Positions 1 through 8,357 of a stretch of 64,000 bases of DNA are shown here, piece by piece. The stretch lies in NCBI RefSeq assembly GCF_014490035.1, contig NZ_CP061008.1:3844001-3908000 (forward strand), written 5' to 3'. Source of the stretch: Achromobacter xylosoxidans (GTDB lineage Bacteria; Pseudomonadota; Gammaproteobacteria; Burkholderiales; Burkholderiaceae_B). Position numbers and translations under genes: made by a program. Under the pieces are notes generated by a model. The model made no database searches. It saw only the letters and a list, made by a program, of their open reading frames with translations, and was not told where the DNA came from. Position 1 is the first letter of the stretch, and every line of letters starts with the position of its first letter.

Positions 1-2
1 AG

Positions 3-281
3 GCCCACGTGGCCACGATCGAACAGTTCCGCAACCACATCAAGAAACTGGCGCGCAATCCGGTGCTAAGCGACATGATCGAGCGCATCTACGACCGCAC
101 CCGCGTGTCGATGCGCCGCGTGGCCCTGCTGCCGGGCCGCTCAGAGATGGGGATCAAGCAATACCGCGCCCTGCTGGACGCCATGGTGCGCGGCGACGGC
201 GACGAGGCCGAGCGCTGCGTGCGCGAACTGAACGGCAGCGCCCGCGACTACATCGAGCGCTACAAGAACTACGTGATCTGA
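3..281 (+). CDS. GntR-family transcriptional regulator, C-terminal part (partial)
   Basis: The reading frame is already open at the left edge, so only the last 92 or so residues are present. They look like the end of an FCD-type ligand-binding domain of the FadR subfamily of GntR regulators: a helical stretch with RTRVSMRR, then a segment with EMGIKQYRALLDAMVRGD, and a last helix that ends in a tyrosine-rich tail. The phrase about a small residue, then DGDEAERCVREL, is typical of the final FCD helices. The DNA-binding winged helix would lie outside the window, so the regulated pathway cannot be judged. A GTG at 9 could be read as a start but is only an internal valine codon. Confidence 0.7.
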   Translation, partial: AHVATIEQFRNHIKKLARNPVLSDMIERIYDRTRVSMRRVALLPGRSEMGIKQYRALLDAMVRGDGDEAERCVRELNGSARDYIERYKNYVI

Positions 282-285
282 ATCG

Positions 286-308
286 GGCCGGCCCCTTGCG
301 GGCCGGCC
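286..308. terminator. GC-rich stem-loop between convergent genes
   Basis: GGCCGGCC at 286-293 is repeated at 301-308 and is self-complementary, so the two copies can form an 8-bp stem with a 7-nt loop. It lies between the end of the GntR gene and the end of the ankyrin gene on the other strand. There is no U-run on either side, so a role as an intrinsic terminator is only a guess. Confidence 0.3.
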
Positions 309-325
309 TCGGGCAAGCCCGCGCC

Positions 326-1228
326 TCAGGGCGCGGCGGGCTCGTCGTAGTTGTTGAGCTTCACGCCCGAAACGCCCTGGACCGCGGACGACGCGGCCGG
401 GGCTTTCTTTTCCGCGGCGGGAGCCTGCGCGGCTGCCGCGCCCTGCTCCGGGCTGGCCGGCGCGCCCACTGCCGCGCCTGCCTGCGCACCCGCCGCCTCG
501 GCGCCCTCTTCGGCCGGCCGCGCCGCGCGCAGCTTGCGGCGCGCTTCCTCTTGCTGCGCGATCAGCTTGTCCAGTTCCGCCGCCACCGCCGTGGACTTGC
601 CCGTCCTGGCCCAATCGGCCGGAGTCTGGCCCTTGGTATCACGCGAGCCCACATCCGCCCCTGCCTTGAGCAACAGGTCCACCATGGGCTTGCGGCCGGA
701 AAGCGCCGCCATCATCAGCGGCGTTTCGCCATTGGGCGCGGGCGCGTTGACCATGGCCTTGTGCGCCAGCAGCAGGCGCGCCATTTCCAGCTGCCCCTTC
801 GAGGCCGCGTAGTGCAGCGGCGTCCAGCCCAGGCGGTTGACCTGGGCGCCGCGCGCGATCAGCTTCTTGGCGCGTTCGGTTTGGCCGGCGATGGCCAGGT
901 ACATCAGCGGCGTCTCGCCCGCCGGGTTCTCGGCGTTGACGTCGGTGCGCTTGTCGGCCGCGATCACGTCGAACACCTTCCAGGCGCCGTCCACCACCGC
1001 GCGCATCAGGGCCGGCTGGCCGTTCTTGTAGCGCACGTTGGGATCTTCGCCGCGCGCCAGCAGTTCCTTGATGTCGTCCGGGTAGTCATTGGCGACATAG
1101 ACCCACCAATCGCCGGGATTGGCGGCCTGCGCCGCGGCGGGAACCGCCATGCCCATGGCCAGCGCCAGCAGCGCTCCACGGCAACACGACAAGAGGGTGT
1201 TCTGGACGGAAGCGTTGCGGGCAGCCAT
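326..1228 (-). CDS. secreted ankyrin-repeat protein
   Basis: Protein of 300 residues from the ATG at 1228, which has AGGAAA just upstream; an upstream in-frame start at 1246 would add six residues. Residues 1-35 form a signal peptide with a hydrophobic core and an AQA cleavage motif, so the protein should be exported to the periplasm. About five ankyrin repeats follow (roughly 45-215), with clear units such as GETPLMYLAIAG, GWTPLHYAASKG and GETPLMMAALSG. The last 80 residues are rich in Ala, Glu, Pro and Lys and look unstructured. Ankyrin repeats bind other proteins; no catalytic domain is visible and the partner is unknown. It is the last gene of the mltG-tmk-holB-tatD unit, 38 bases after tatD. 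Confidence 0.8.
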   Translation of the reverse strand: MAARNASVQNTLLSCCRGALLALAMGMAVPAAAQAANPGDWWVYVANDYPDDIKELLARGEDPNVRYKNGQPALMRAVVDGAWKVFDVIAADKRTDVNAENPAGETPLMYLAIAGQTERAKKLIARGAQVNRLGWTPLHYAASKGQLEMARLLLAHKAMVNAPAPNGETPLMMAALSGRKPMVDLLLKAGADVGSRDTKGQTPADWARTGKSTAVAAELDKLIAQQEEARRKLRAARPAEEGAEAAGAQAGAAVGAPASPEQGAAAAQAPAAEKKAPAASSAVQGVSGVKLNNYDEPAAP

Positions 1229-1266
1229 GGGTTTCCTATAAATCACTTTAAATAAATAAGATTAGA

Positions 1267-2037
1267 TTATTTCTTTATCTTATTGAAAAGACGGAAGAAA
1301 TTATCCGTTGAAGCGCGTGCCACATCAGCCACCGGTATACCCCTGAGATCCGCGATCTTCTCGGCCACGTGAATCACCTTGGACGGATCGTTCAACTTGC
1401 CGCGGTACGGCACAGGCGCCAGATACGGCGAATCGGTTTCGATCAGCAAACGGTCCAGCGGCACCTTGGCAGCCACTTCATGCACGATCTGCGCATTCTT
1501 GAAAGTCACGATGCCAGACAGCGAAATATAGAAGTTCTGGTCCAACGCAGCCTGTGCCACTTCCCAATTTTCGGTAAAGCAATGCATCACGCCGCCGACC
1601 TCGGCCGCCTGCTCTTCGCGCAGCATGCGCACGGTGTCCTCGGCGGACGAGCGCGTGTGCACGATCAGGGGCAGGCCCGTATCGCGGGCGGCGCGGATGT
1701 GGCGGCGAAAGCGCTCGCGCTGCCAGTCCAGGGGTTCGGACAGGCGGTAATAGTCCAGCCCGGTCTCGCCGATGGCCACGACCTTGGGATGCTCGGACAG
1801 GCGCGCCAGCTCTTCGGGCGTGGGGTCCGGGGTGTCTTCGTAATCGGGATGCACGCCGACCGAGGCCCACAGATTGGCCTGCGGCTCGACCAGCGACATC
1901 AGGCCCGGCCATTCCGGCATGTTGACGCTGACGACCAGCGCGTGCGTGACCTGGTTGGCAGCCATCCGGTCAAGTATGGCCGGCAGGTCGGCGGCCAGTT
2001 CCGGGAAGTTCAAATGGCAGTGGGAATCGACGTACAT
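1267..2037 (-). CDS. tatD: TatD-family metal-dependent hydrolase (DNase)
   Basis: 256 residues, full length for the TatD/YcfH family, a TIM-barrel hydrolase with a two-metal site that acts as a 3'-5' DNase. Seen directly: the N-terminal HxH metal motif (His6 and His8 in DSHCHL), the IGETGLDYY glutamate strand, VHTRSS, MHCFTE, and the late ETDSPYLAP aspartate. These are the usual metal ligands in the usual order. It is cytoplasmic. It sits 68 bases downstream of holB, the same order (tmk, holB, tatD) as in many proteobacteria. Substrate specificity within the TatD family cannot be told from sequence alone, and the link with the following ankyrin gene is only positional. Confidence 0.93.
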   Translation of the reverse strand: MYVDSHCHLNFPELAADLPAILDRMAANQVTHALVVSVNMPEWPGLMSLVEPQANLWASVGVHPDYEDTPDPTPEELARLSEHPKVVAIGETGLDYYRLSEPLDWQRERFRRHIRAARDTGLPLIVHTRSSAEDTVRMLREEQAAEVGGVMHCFTENWEVAQAALDQNFYISLSGIVTFKNAQIVHEVAAKVPLDRLLIETDSPYLAPVPYRGKLNDPSKVIHVAEKIADLRGIPVADVARASTDNFFRLFNKIKK

Positions 2038-2105
2038 GATGAGTCTGGATACAAGTGCCGCGGCGCCCCGCCCTTCACCGGACGAAGCGCCGCCGGATCA
2101 AAGGC

Positions 2106-3197
2106 TTACGCCAGGCAGGATAGCACCACGCGCTGCAAGGTCGCGTGGGCGAAGAGCTTGGCGTTCAAGGGATGGGTGGCCAGCGCGCGCTGGCGCGTCA
2201 GCCAGCGCGCGGCCTCGGCCACCTTGGCCGGATTCATGCGCGCGGCGACCTGCGCGACCGCGCTGCCCAGGGCCGGGAAGTAGCGCGACGGCGCCCCCGC
2301 GCCGGCCAGCATCAGGTCCGTATATAGGCGCTGCAAGGCGTCGATCCATTCGCTGGCCGCCACTTTTTCCAGGGCCTCGGCCAGCGTGCCGACGTCGGGC
2401 GACTGGCCCTTGGACAGCGGCCCGACCAGCTGGGTCAGCCAGGGCGGACAAGCGGATTCGTTCGACTGGGCCAGCCTCAACGCCGCCAGCGGCGCGCCGC
2501 CGGCCGCCGCCAGCCATTCGCGGGCCGGTTCCACGTTCTGCTCGCGCAGCCATTGCAGCGCGGTGTCGGGGTCCGGCGCGGGCAGCGGCAAACGCCGGCA
2601 ACGCGACACCAGCGTGGGCAAAAGGCGGTCCGGCGCATCCGCGACCAGCAGAAAGACCGTGTGCGGCGGCGGCTCTTCCAGCACTTTGAGCAAGGCGTTG
2701 GACGACACCACGTTCAGCGCATGGGCCGGGTACAGCAGCGCCACGCGCCAGCCGCCGCGGTGCGTGGCGGTGTTGAACCAGGATTCCAGCGAACGGATCT
2801 GGTCTATGCGTATTTCCTTGGACGGCGCGCGCTTGGCCGCGCCCGTGGCGGGTTCGGCGTCTTCCGAGGGCTCGGCGGCGTCCGCGCCCTCTTCCACCGC
2901 CACGGCCTCGGGGCGGATGCGGCGCAGGTCGGGATGATTGCCGCTGGCGAACCAGGCGCAGGCGGCGCAACGGCCGCAAGCCAGGCCATTGTCCGGCGTT
3001 TCGCACAGCAGGCTGGCCGCCGCGGCGACCGCGAAGTCCAGTTTGCCGATGCCGGCCAGCCCATGGATCAGCCAGGCATGGGCGAAGCGATCGCGGTTGC
3101 CGAGCCAGTTGCGCGCCGTCTCGGCCTGCCAGGGCAGGAACTGCGGCGCGTTGGACGCCTTGACGTCCTCGTCTTTGGCGGCGCGGGTCGCATTCAT
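2106..3197 (-). CDS. holB: DNA polymerase III subunit delta'
   Basis: 363-residue clamp-loader subunit delta'. It belongs to the gamma complex that opens the sliding clamp during replication. Visible features are the N-terminal HGLAGIGK loop (a P-loop remnant), a zinc module with four cysteines ([16 protein letters not shown]), the [14 protein letters not shown] motif, and an SRC motif in LVSRCRRL that contacts the neighbouring ATPase site. Between the zinc module and the next conserved block there is an acidic, Ala/Glu-rich insertion of about 35 residues ([17 protein letters not shown]) that looks disordered. The start overlaps the tmk stop by 4 bases (ATGA), so the two are translationally coupled. 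Confidence 0.93.
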   Translation of the reverse strand: MNATRAAKDEDVKASNAPQFLPWQAETARNWLGNRDRFAHAWLIHGLAGIGKLDFAVAAAASLLCETPDNGLACGRCAACAWFASGNHPDLRRIRPEAVAVEEGADAAEPSEDAEPATGAAKRAPSKEIRIDQIRSLESWFNTATHRGGWRVALLYPAHALNVVSSNALLKVLEEPPPHTVFLLVADAPDRLLPTLVSRCRRLPLPAPDPDTALQWLREQNVEPAREWLAAAGGAPLAALRLAQSNESACPPWLTQLVGPLSKGQSPDVGTLAEALEKVAASEWIDALQRLYTDLMLAGAGAPSRYFPALGSAVAQVAARMNPAKVAEAARWLTRQRALATHPLNAKLFAHATLQRVVLSCLA

Positions 3198-3817
3198 GCC
3201 GACTGCCCCAGCAGTTCGCGCAGTCCCGCCTCCAGGCCGGTGCGGATCTGGGCGATGGACTGGGTGGAATCGACGATGCGGATGCGCTGCGGATCAGCCT
3301 CGGCGCGAGCGTGGTAGGCCTCGCGGGTGCGTTCGAAAAAGGCCGCGCCCTCGCGCTCGAAGCGGTCCGGCTCGCGCGCGTCGGCCAGCCGGGCGCGCGC
3401 CACTTCCAGCGGCACGTCGAAGAGCCAGGTGCGGTCGGGCTGGCCGGCCTGCATCCAGGCCTCCAGCGCGGCCACGCGCGCCGCGCCCAGGCCGCGCCCG
3501 CCGCCCTGATAGGCATAGGTGGCATCGGTGTAGCGGTCGCAGACCACCCAGGCGCCGCGCGCCAGGGCCGGTTCAATGACCTGATGCAGGTGCTCGCAAC
3601 GGGCCGCGAACATCAGGAGCGTCTCGGTGTCCAGCCCCATGGAGTCGGTCAGCAGCAAGGCGCGCAGCTTCTCGCCCAGCGGCGTGCCGCCGGGTTCGCG
3701 GGTGGACACCACGTCCAGCCCCTGCGCACGCAGGAAATCGGCGATCCAGACGGTATGCGTGCTCTTGCCCGCGCCGTCCACGCCTTCCAGCGTGATAAAG
3801 CGTCCGCGCGTGGTCAT
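3194..3817 (-). CDS. tmk: thymidylate kinase
   Basis: 207 residues, normal length for bacterial dTMP kinase, which makes dTDP from dTMP and ATP in the cytoplasm. The P-loop GVDGAGKST is at residues 12-20. The dTMP-binding [16 protein letters not shown] segment follows, with the DR(Y/H) motif and the Gln-Gly-Gly-Gly lid region. The start ATG overlaps the stop of mltG by 4 bases (ATGA) and its own stop overlaps the holB start in the same way, so mltG, tmk and holB form one coupled unit. Confidence 0.96.
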   Translation of the reverse strand: MTTRGRFITLEGVDGAGKSTHTVWIADFLRAQGLDVVSTREPGGTPLGEKLRALLLTDSMGLDTETLLMFAARCEHLHQVIEPALARGAWVVCDRYTDATYAYQGGGRGLGAARVAALEAWMQAGQPDRTWLFDVPLEVARARLADAREPDRFEREGAAFFERTREAYHARAEADPQRIRIVDSTQSIAQIRTGLEAGLRELLGQSA

Positions 3818-4983
3818 TGGTCTTGTCCTTGTACTTGTGCCTGTCCCTGGTCCGGCTCGGGCGCGGCGTCCGGCGCCGGGCTGGCGCTGGGCGCGGCTGC
3901 GGGCGTGCCGTTGGCCGGATTGCCATTGGCCGCGCCGCGGCTCGAAGCCGGGCTGGGCGCGGCATTCTGGCCTTGGCCCTGGCCCAGGATGTAGCGGGAA
4001 ACGTTGCGGTTGTGCTCGTTCAGGTTGACCGAGAACTCGCTGGTGCCGTTGCCGCGGGAAACGAAAAAGAGGAACTTGTGCTGCTCCGGCTGCACCGCCG
4101 CCAGCAGCGCCGCGCGGCCAGGCGCCGCGATCGGCGTGGGCGGCAGGCCCGGACGCGTATAGGTGTTCCAGGGCGTGTCGGTCTGCAGGTCGCGCTTGCG
4201 GATGCGGCCTTGGTAGGCGTCGCCCATGCCGTAGATCACCGTCGGATCGGTCTGCAGCAGCATGCCGATCTTGAGCCGGTTGGTGAACACGCCTGCCACG
4301 CGGCGGCGGTCCGGCCCATGGCCTGTTTCCTTTTCAACGATCGATGCGAGCACCAGGGCCTCGTAGGGCGTGGTCACCGGCAGGTCCGGTTGGCGCTTGG
4401 CCCAGGTGTCCTGCAGGATGCGCTGGCCTTCCTGGTAGGCGCGGCGCAGCAGATCGTAATCGGTGCTGCCGGGCGTGAAGATGTAGGTGTCCGGGAAGAA
4501 CAGCCCTTCCGGCTGCTTGATTTCCGAGCCCAGGCGTTCCATCAGTTCTTCATCGGTGGTTTCGCCCAGCGTCTGCTTGACGTCGGGATTCGCGCGCAGC
4601 GCCTGGCGGATCTGGCGGTAGGTCCAGCCTTCCAGGAAGGTGATCTGCCGCTGCGTCATGTCGCCGCGCGCCAGGCGCTCCAGCAACTTCCAGGGCGAGT
4701 CGCCGTTGATGGCCTGGTAGCCGCCCGCCTTCATCTGCTTGTCGAGTTCGGACAGGCGCGCCATCCAGATGAAACCCGGCTCCCAGACCGGCACGCCGGC
4801 CTCGTTGAGCACCCGCGCGACCGTGCGCGGACTGCTGCCCGGATCCACCACGAAATCGATCCTGTCGGCTTTCAGCTGCATGGGCTTGTGGGCCCAATAC
4901 CAAGCGCCGCCCACGGCTGCGGCGGCAGCCAGCGCGATCAACAGGAAAAACCACAGGACGTAAAAAAATAGTCGCTTCTTCAT
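3814..4983 (-). CDS. mltG: endolytic transglycosylase MltG
   Basis: 389 residues from the ATG at 4983 (MKKRLFFYV); longer upstream frames lack any conserved sequence. MltG is an inner-membrane lytic transglycosylase that cuts nascent peptidoglycan strands and helps end glycan synthesis. One N-terminal membrane helix (about 6-28) is followed by a LysM-like segment and the YceG catalytic domain. The catalytic glutamate lies in [11 protein letters not shown], followed by the conserved [18 protein letters not shown] block. After the catalytic domain there is a tail of about 55 residues rich in Gln, Ala and Pro ([11 protein letters not shown] and onwards), which the E. coli protein lacks. First gene of the mltG-tmk-holB-tatD unit. 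Confidence 0.94.
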   Translation of the reverse strand: MKKRLFFYVLWFFLLIALAAAAAVGGAWYWAHKPMQLKADRIDFVVDPGSSPRTVARVLNEAGVPVWEPGFIWMARLSELDKQMKAGGYQAINGDSPWKLLERLARGDMTQRQITFLEGWTYRQIRQALRANPDVKQTLGETTDEELMERLGSEIKQPEGLFFPDTYIFTPGSTDYDLLRRAYQEGQRILQDTWAKRQPDLPVTTPYEALVLASIVEKETGHGPDRRRVAGVFTNRLKIGMLLQTDPTVIYGMGDAYQGRIRKRDLQTDTPWNTYTRPGLPPTPIAAPGRAALLAAVQPEQHKFLFFVSRGNGTSEFSVNLNEHNRNVSRYILGQGQGQNAAPSPASSRGAANGNPANGTPAAAPSASPAPDAAPEPDQGQAQVQGQDQ

Positions 4984-5135
4984 AAGTGTCGGAAGTTTAA
5001 TTGATCGCGCGGAACTCTTGCGGCTAAAGAGGGGCGGAACGTAGCGCGCGTCCCTGCGCGCGGCGGGGACATGGCCCAGCCCGGAGGGGAACGCGGCTAT
5101 CATCAGCACTTTGATGACGCGATAACACCGCCTCC

Positions 5136-6134
5136 ATGCACGCTTTCCATTCTTCGATTCCCGTCCGCGCAGAAGGTTGCGCGCAAATTGCGCCGCTGGA
5201 CGATTTCCTGGTCTTCGCCGCATCCGGCGCGGACGCCCTCGGTTTCCTGCACGGCCAGCTCACGCAGGACGTCACCGGCCTGCCCCAGGACGCCGCCCGC
5301 CTGGCGGGCTACTGCACCGCCAAGGGCCGCCTGCTGGCCACCCTGGTGATGTGGCGCGCCGCCCCCGGCGCGGACGACGCGCCCCAGCTGTACGGCCTGG
5401 TGCCTCAGGATCTGGCGCAGGCGCTGCTCAAACGCCTGTCGATGTTCGTGCTGCGCGCCAAGGCCAAGCTCGCCGCCACGCCGCTGCATGTGGCGGGCGT
5501 GACGGCCTCGCCCGCGGACGCGGCGGCGCTGGAAGCCGCCGCCGGCGCGCTGCCGCGCGCGCCCTGGCAGCGCGTCGACCTGCCGTCCGGCACCTGGATC
5601 GCCGCGCCGTCCGCCAACGCGCATCTGCGCTGGTGGTGGATCGCATCGGACGAACAACTGGACCAGTCGGCCGCGCTGGCCGGCGCGCTGGGCCTGACGC
5701 CCGCCGCGCAATGGCGCGCCGCAGACCTGGCAGCGGGCATCCCGTGGATCACTGCGGCCACGCAGGATGTCTTCATCCCGCAGACGGTCAACCTGGACCT
5801 GATCCAGGGCGTGAGCTTCACCAAGGGCTGTTACCCGGGCCAGGAAGTGGTGGCGCGCAGCCACTACCGCGGCACGGTCAAGCGGCGCATGGCCTACGGC
5901 ACCATTGCCGACGCCGCCGTTCAAGGCCAGGCGCTGGCCGGCGTGGACGTCTATGACGCCACCCAGCCCGGCGAACCCACCGGACGGATCGTGGATGCGG
6001 CCGGCACGCAAGGCGTGGTCTCGGTGCTATTCGAAACCACGCTGGCGGCCCTGCCGGAAGGCGATCTGCGGCTGGGCGCCGCGGACGGTCCGCGCATTGC
6101 GGCCGCCGCGCTGCCCTATTCCATCACGCCCTGA
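5136..6134 (+). CDS. ygfZ: folate-binding YgfZ/CAF17-like protein
   Basis: 332 residues, related to the T-protein of the glycine cleavage system. YgfZ proteins bind tetrahydrofolate and help the assembly or repair of some iron-sulfur proteins, such as MiaB in E. coli. The diagnostic motif K-G-C-Y-x-G-Q-E is present as KGCYPGQEVVAR, near residue 230, with the single conserved cysteine. The early segment FLHGQLTQDV is also typical of the family. It is divergent from mltG, with 152 bases between them, and convergent with the VIT-family gene. Confidence 0.93.
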   Translation: MHAFHSSIPVRAEGCAQIAPLDDFLVFAASGADALGFLHGQLTQDVTGLPQDAARLAGYCTAKGRLLATLVMWRAAPGADDAPQLYGLVPQDLAQALLKRLSMFVLRAKAKLAATPLHVAGVTASPADAAALEAAAGALPRAPWQRVDLPSGTWIAAPSANAHLRWWWIASDEQLDQSAALAGALGLTPAAQWRAADLAAGIPWITAATQDVFIPQTVNLDLIQGVSFTKGCYPGQEVVARSHYRGTVKRRMAYGTIADAAVQGQALAGVDVYDATQPGEPTGRIVDAAGTQGVVSVLFETTLAALPEGDLRLGAADGPRIAAAALPYSITP

Positions 6135-6164
6135 GCTCCCCGTCCCGCGCGGACCGTGGCGGTC

Positions 6165-6854
6165 CTAGGCCGCCACGCCGAACAACGCGCCCACGCCCGC
6201 CGTCACGGCCATGGCCAACGCGCCCAGAACCGTGACGCGCAACGCCGCCGGCCCCTTGGGCGCCCCGCCAGCCCCGGCGGCCAGGGCACCCAGCGCGGCC
6301 AGGCAAACCACCGATGCGCCGATTACCCAGCCGATGAGTTGCGGCCCTGGCGTCACGGCGGCCACCGCCAGCGGCAGCGCCGCGCCTGCGGCGAACGACG
6401 CGGCGGACGCCACGGCGGCCTGCACCGGACGGGCGCGGTTATGAAGAGAGATGCCCAATTCGTCGCGCGCGTGCGCGTCGAGGGCGTCGTGGCTGGTCAG
6501 TTGGCGCGCCACCTGCTCGGCCAGGTCGCGGGTCAGGCCGCGGTCCACGTAGATATCGACCAGCTCGGCCAATTCCTCGCCGGAATTGCGCTTGAGCGAA
6601 CGCTGCTCCATGCGCAGGTCCGCCGCCTCGATGTCGGCCTGCGACTTCACCGACACATACTCGCCCGCCGCCATCGACAGCGCGCCGGCCACCAGGCCAG
6701 CCAGCCCCGAGGTCAGGATGGCGCCCTGCGTGGCCTGCGCCGCCGCGACGCCGGTGATGATGCTGGCGGTGGACACGATACCGTCGTTTGCGCCCAGCAC
6801 GGCCGCGCGCAGCCAGTTGCTGCGAAAAATCCGATGATGTTCTTTTGAAGGCAT
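6165..6854 (-). CDS. VIT/CCC1-family transporter
   Basis: 229 residues from the ATG of MPSKEHHR; a GTG six bases further upstream is an alternative. The opening RSNWLRAAVLGANDGIVSTAS is the signature of the vacuolar iron transporter (VIT1/CCC1) family, with the first membrane helix. The next helix carries AAGEYVSVKSQ and there is a charged cytoplasmic metal-binding stretch rich in Glu (MEQRSLKRNSGEELAEL), then three more membrane helices. Such proteins move Fe(II) or Mn(II) out of the cytosol. Which metal this one carries cannot be read from the sequence. It follows the valine-type operon on the same strand after 67 bases and may be a separate unit. Confidence 0.85.
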   Translation of the reverse strand: MPSKEHHRIFRSNWLRAAVLGANDGIVSTASIITGVAAAQATQGAILTSGLAGLVAGALSMAAGEYVSVKSQADIEAADLRMEQRSLKRNSGEELAELVDIYVDRGLTRDLAEQVARQLTSHDALDAHARDELGISLHNRARPVQAAVASAASFAAGAALPLAVAAVTPGPQLIGWVIGASVVCLAALGALAAGAGGAPKGPAALRVTVLGALAMAVTAGVGALFGVAA

Positions 6855-6927
6855 TGCCACAAACCCATGCGCCGCGTGATGAACGCGCGGCAGGTCCGGC
6901 TTGCGCAGGACCCGCCGCGCGCGGGAT

Positions 6928-7365
6928 TCAGCGCGGCGTCACGCGCACCGCGGTAAGCAAGCCTATCACGCAAAGCGTAGCTTGCTCGCCGTCGTACGCA
7001 TGCACCTCGACCTGGCAGACGGACAGGCGCTTGCCGGGTTTGACCACGCGACCGCTGGCCACGTAGCGGCTGCCCTTGGCAGGCGCCAGGAAGTTCATCT
7101 TGAACTCCGAGGTCAGCACGTCCTCGCCTGGCGCGAACAAGGTATAGGCGGCATAGCCGCCGGCGCTGTCGGCGATGGTCGTGGAAATACCGGCGTGCAG
7201 AAAACCGTTCTGCTGGCACAGGTCGGCGCGATAAGGCAGCACGATGTCCACCCTGCCCGGCTCGACCACGTCCAGCGCCGCGCCCAGCAAGGTCATGATG
7301 CTTTGCCGGGCGAAGCTCTCCTGGACCCGTGCGGCTGGGTCCGGCTGCGCGTGCGATGCCGCCAT
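6928..7365 (-). CDS. PaaI-family hotdog thioesterase
   Basis: 145-residue single-domain hotdog-fold protein. The conserved block QNGFLHAGISTTIADSAGGYA holds the HxG and the Asp/Ser positions used for thioester hydrolysis in the PaaI/4HBT family, and the later strand KMNFLAPAKGSRYVASGRVVK is the usual second half. These enzymes cleave acyl-CoA thioesters in the cytoplasm. It begins two bases before the mmsB stop codon is finished on the same strand, so it is co-transcribed with the valine genes. A housekeeping role releasing CoA from dead-end acyl-CoAs in this pathway is an inference from position. Confidence 0.85.
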   Translation of the reverse strand: MAASHAQPDPAARVQESFARQSIMTLLGAALDVVEPGRVDIVLPYRADLCQQNGFLHAGISTTIADSAGGYAAYTLFAPGEDVLTSEFKMNFLAPAKGSRYVASGRVVKPGKRLSVCQVEVHAYDGEQATLCVIGLLTAVRVTPR

Positions 7366-7366
7366 G

Positions 7367-8257
7367 TCAGTCCTGCTCGCGCTTGACCAGGTTGACGATG
7401 CTGGAGAAGTCCAGCTTGCCCGAACCGCCGGAACTATGCAGCGAATACAGGTTGCGCGCCAGCTCGCCCAGCGGAATCGAGGCCCGCGCCGACAAGGCCG
7501 CCTCGGCCGCCAGGCCCAGGTCCTTCAGCATCAGGTCCACGCCGAAGCCGCCCGCATAGCCCTTGGAGGCCGGCGCATGCTCCATCACGCCGGGCCAGGG
7601 GTTGTACAGTTCCGTGGCCCAGTTGCGGCCCGAACTCTTGGCGATGATGTCCGACAGCACCTTGGGATCCAGCCCGTTGGCCACGCCCAGCGCCAGGGCT
7701 TCGGACGTGCCGGCCATCAGGATGCCCAACAGCATGTTGTTGCAGATCTTGGCCACCTGGCCGGCGCCGGCCGGACCGGCATGGAAGATGTTCTTGCCCA
7801 TCTTTTCCAGGATCGGGCGGGCGCGCTCCAGCGCCGCGGCCTGACCGCCGACGATGAAGGTCAGCGTGCCTGCGGCCGCGCCGCCCGTGCCGCCGGACAC
7901 CGGCGCGTCGATCATGGCGATGCCACGCACCTCGGCCGCCTGCGCCACCTTGCGCGCCGAGTCGGGCGCGATGGTGCTGCATTCGATGACCAGCGCGCTG
8001 GACGGGATCTTGCCCAGCAGGTCCTCGCCCAGATACAGACCTTCGACGTGCTTGCTGGCGGGCAGCATCGAAACCACCACCTCGGCGCCCTTGACTGCTT
8101 CCGAAGCGGACGCGGCAGCCTTGGCGCCGGCGTCCGTCAGGGTCTTCACCGCCGCCGGCACCAGATCGAAAACCGTCACGCTATGTCCGGCCTTGACCAG
8201 ATTCAATGCCATGGGCGCGCCCATATTGCCCAAACCGATAAACGCGATGCTGCTCAT
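7367..8257 (-). CDS. mmsB: 3-hydroxyisobutyrate dehydrogenase
   Basis: 296 residues from ATG 8257, the usual size. It oxidises 3-hydroxyisobutyrate to methylmalonate semialdehyde with NAD+ in valine breakdown. Seen: the Rossmann motif GLGNMGAPMA (residues 8-17), the DAPVSGGTGGAAAGTL substrate loop, and the catalytic lysine Lys170 in GAGQVAKICNN with Asn174 next to it. The product is cytoplasmic. It follows the hydrolase gene after 100 bases and precedes the thioesterase. Other beta-hydroxyacid dehydrogenases look similar, but the acyl-CoA dehydrogenase and hydrolase upstream make the valine assignment strong. Confidence 0.93.
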   Translation of the reverse strand: MSSIAFIGLGNMGAPMALNLVKAGHSVTVFDLVPAAVKTLTDAGAKAAASASEAVKGAEVVVSMLPASKHVEGLYLGEDLLGKIPSSALVIECSTIAPDSARKVAQAAEVRGIAMIDAPVSGGTGGAAAGTLTFIVGGQAAALERARPILEKMGKNIFHAGPAGAGQVAKICNNMLLGILMAGTSEALALGVANGLDPKVLSDIIAKSSGRNWATELYNPWPGVMEHAPASKGYAGGFGVDLMLKDLGLAAEAALSARASIPLGELARNLYSLHSSGGSGKLDFSSIVNLVKREQD

Positions 8258-8357
8258 GATGTCCTGTCTCCTGTTGCTATAGCTATAGGTGTGAAACCAT
8301 CGTGGTACTAGCGTTGCCGCGCCGGCGGGCGGCGGCCGGTCCGCCGCCGCGTGGCGC

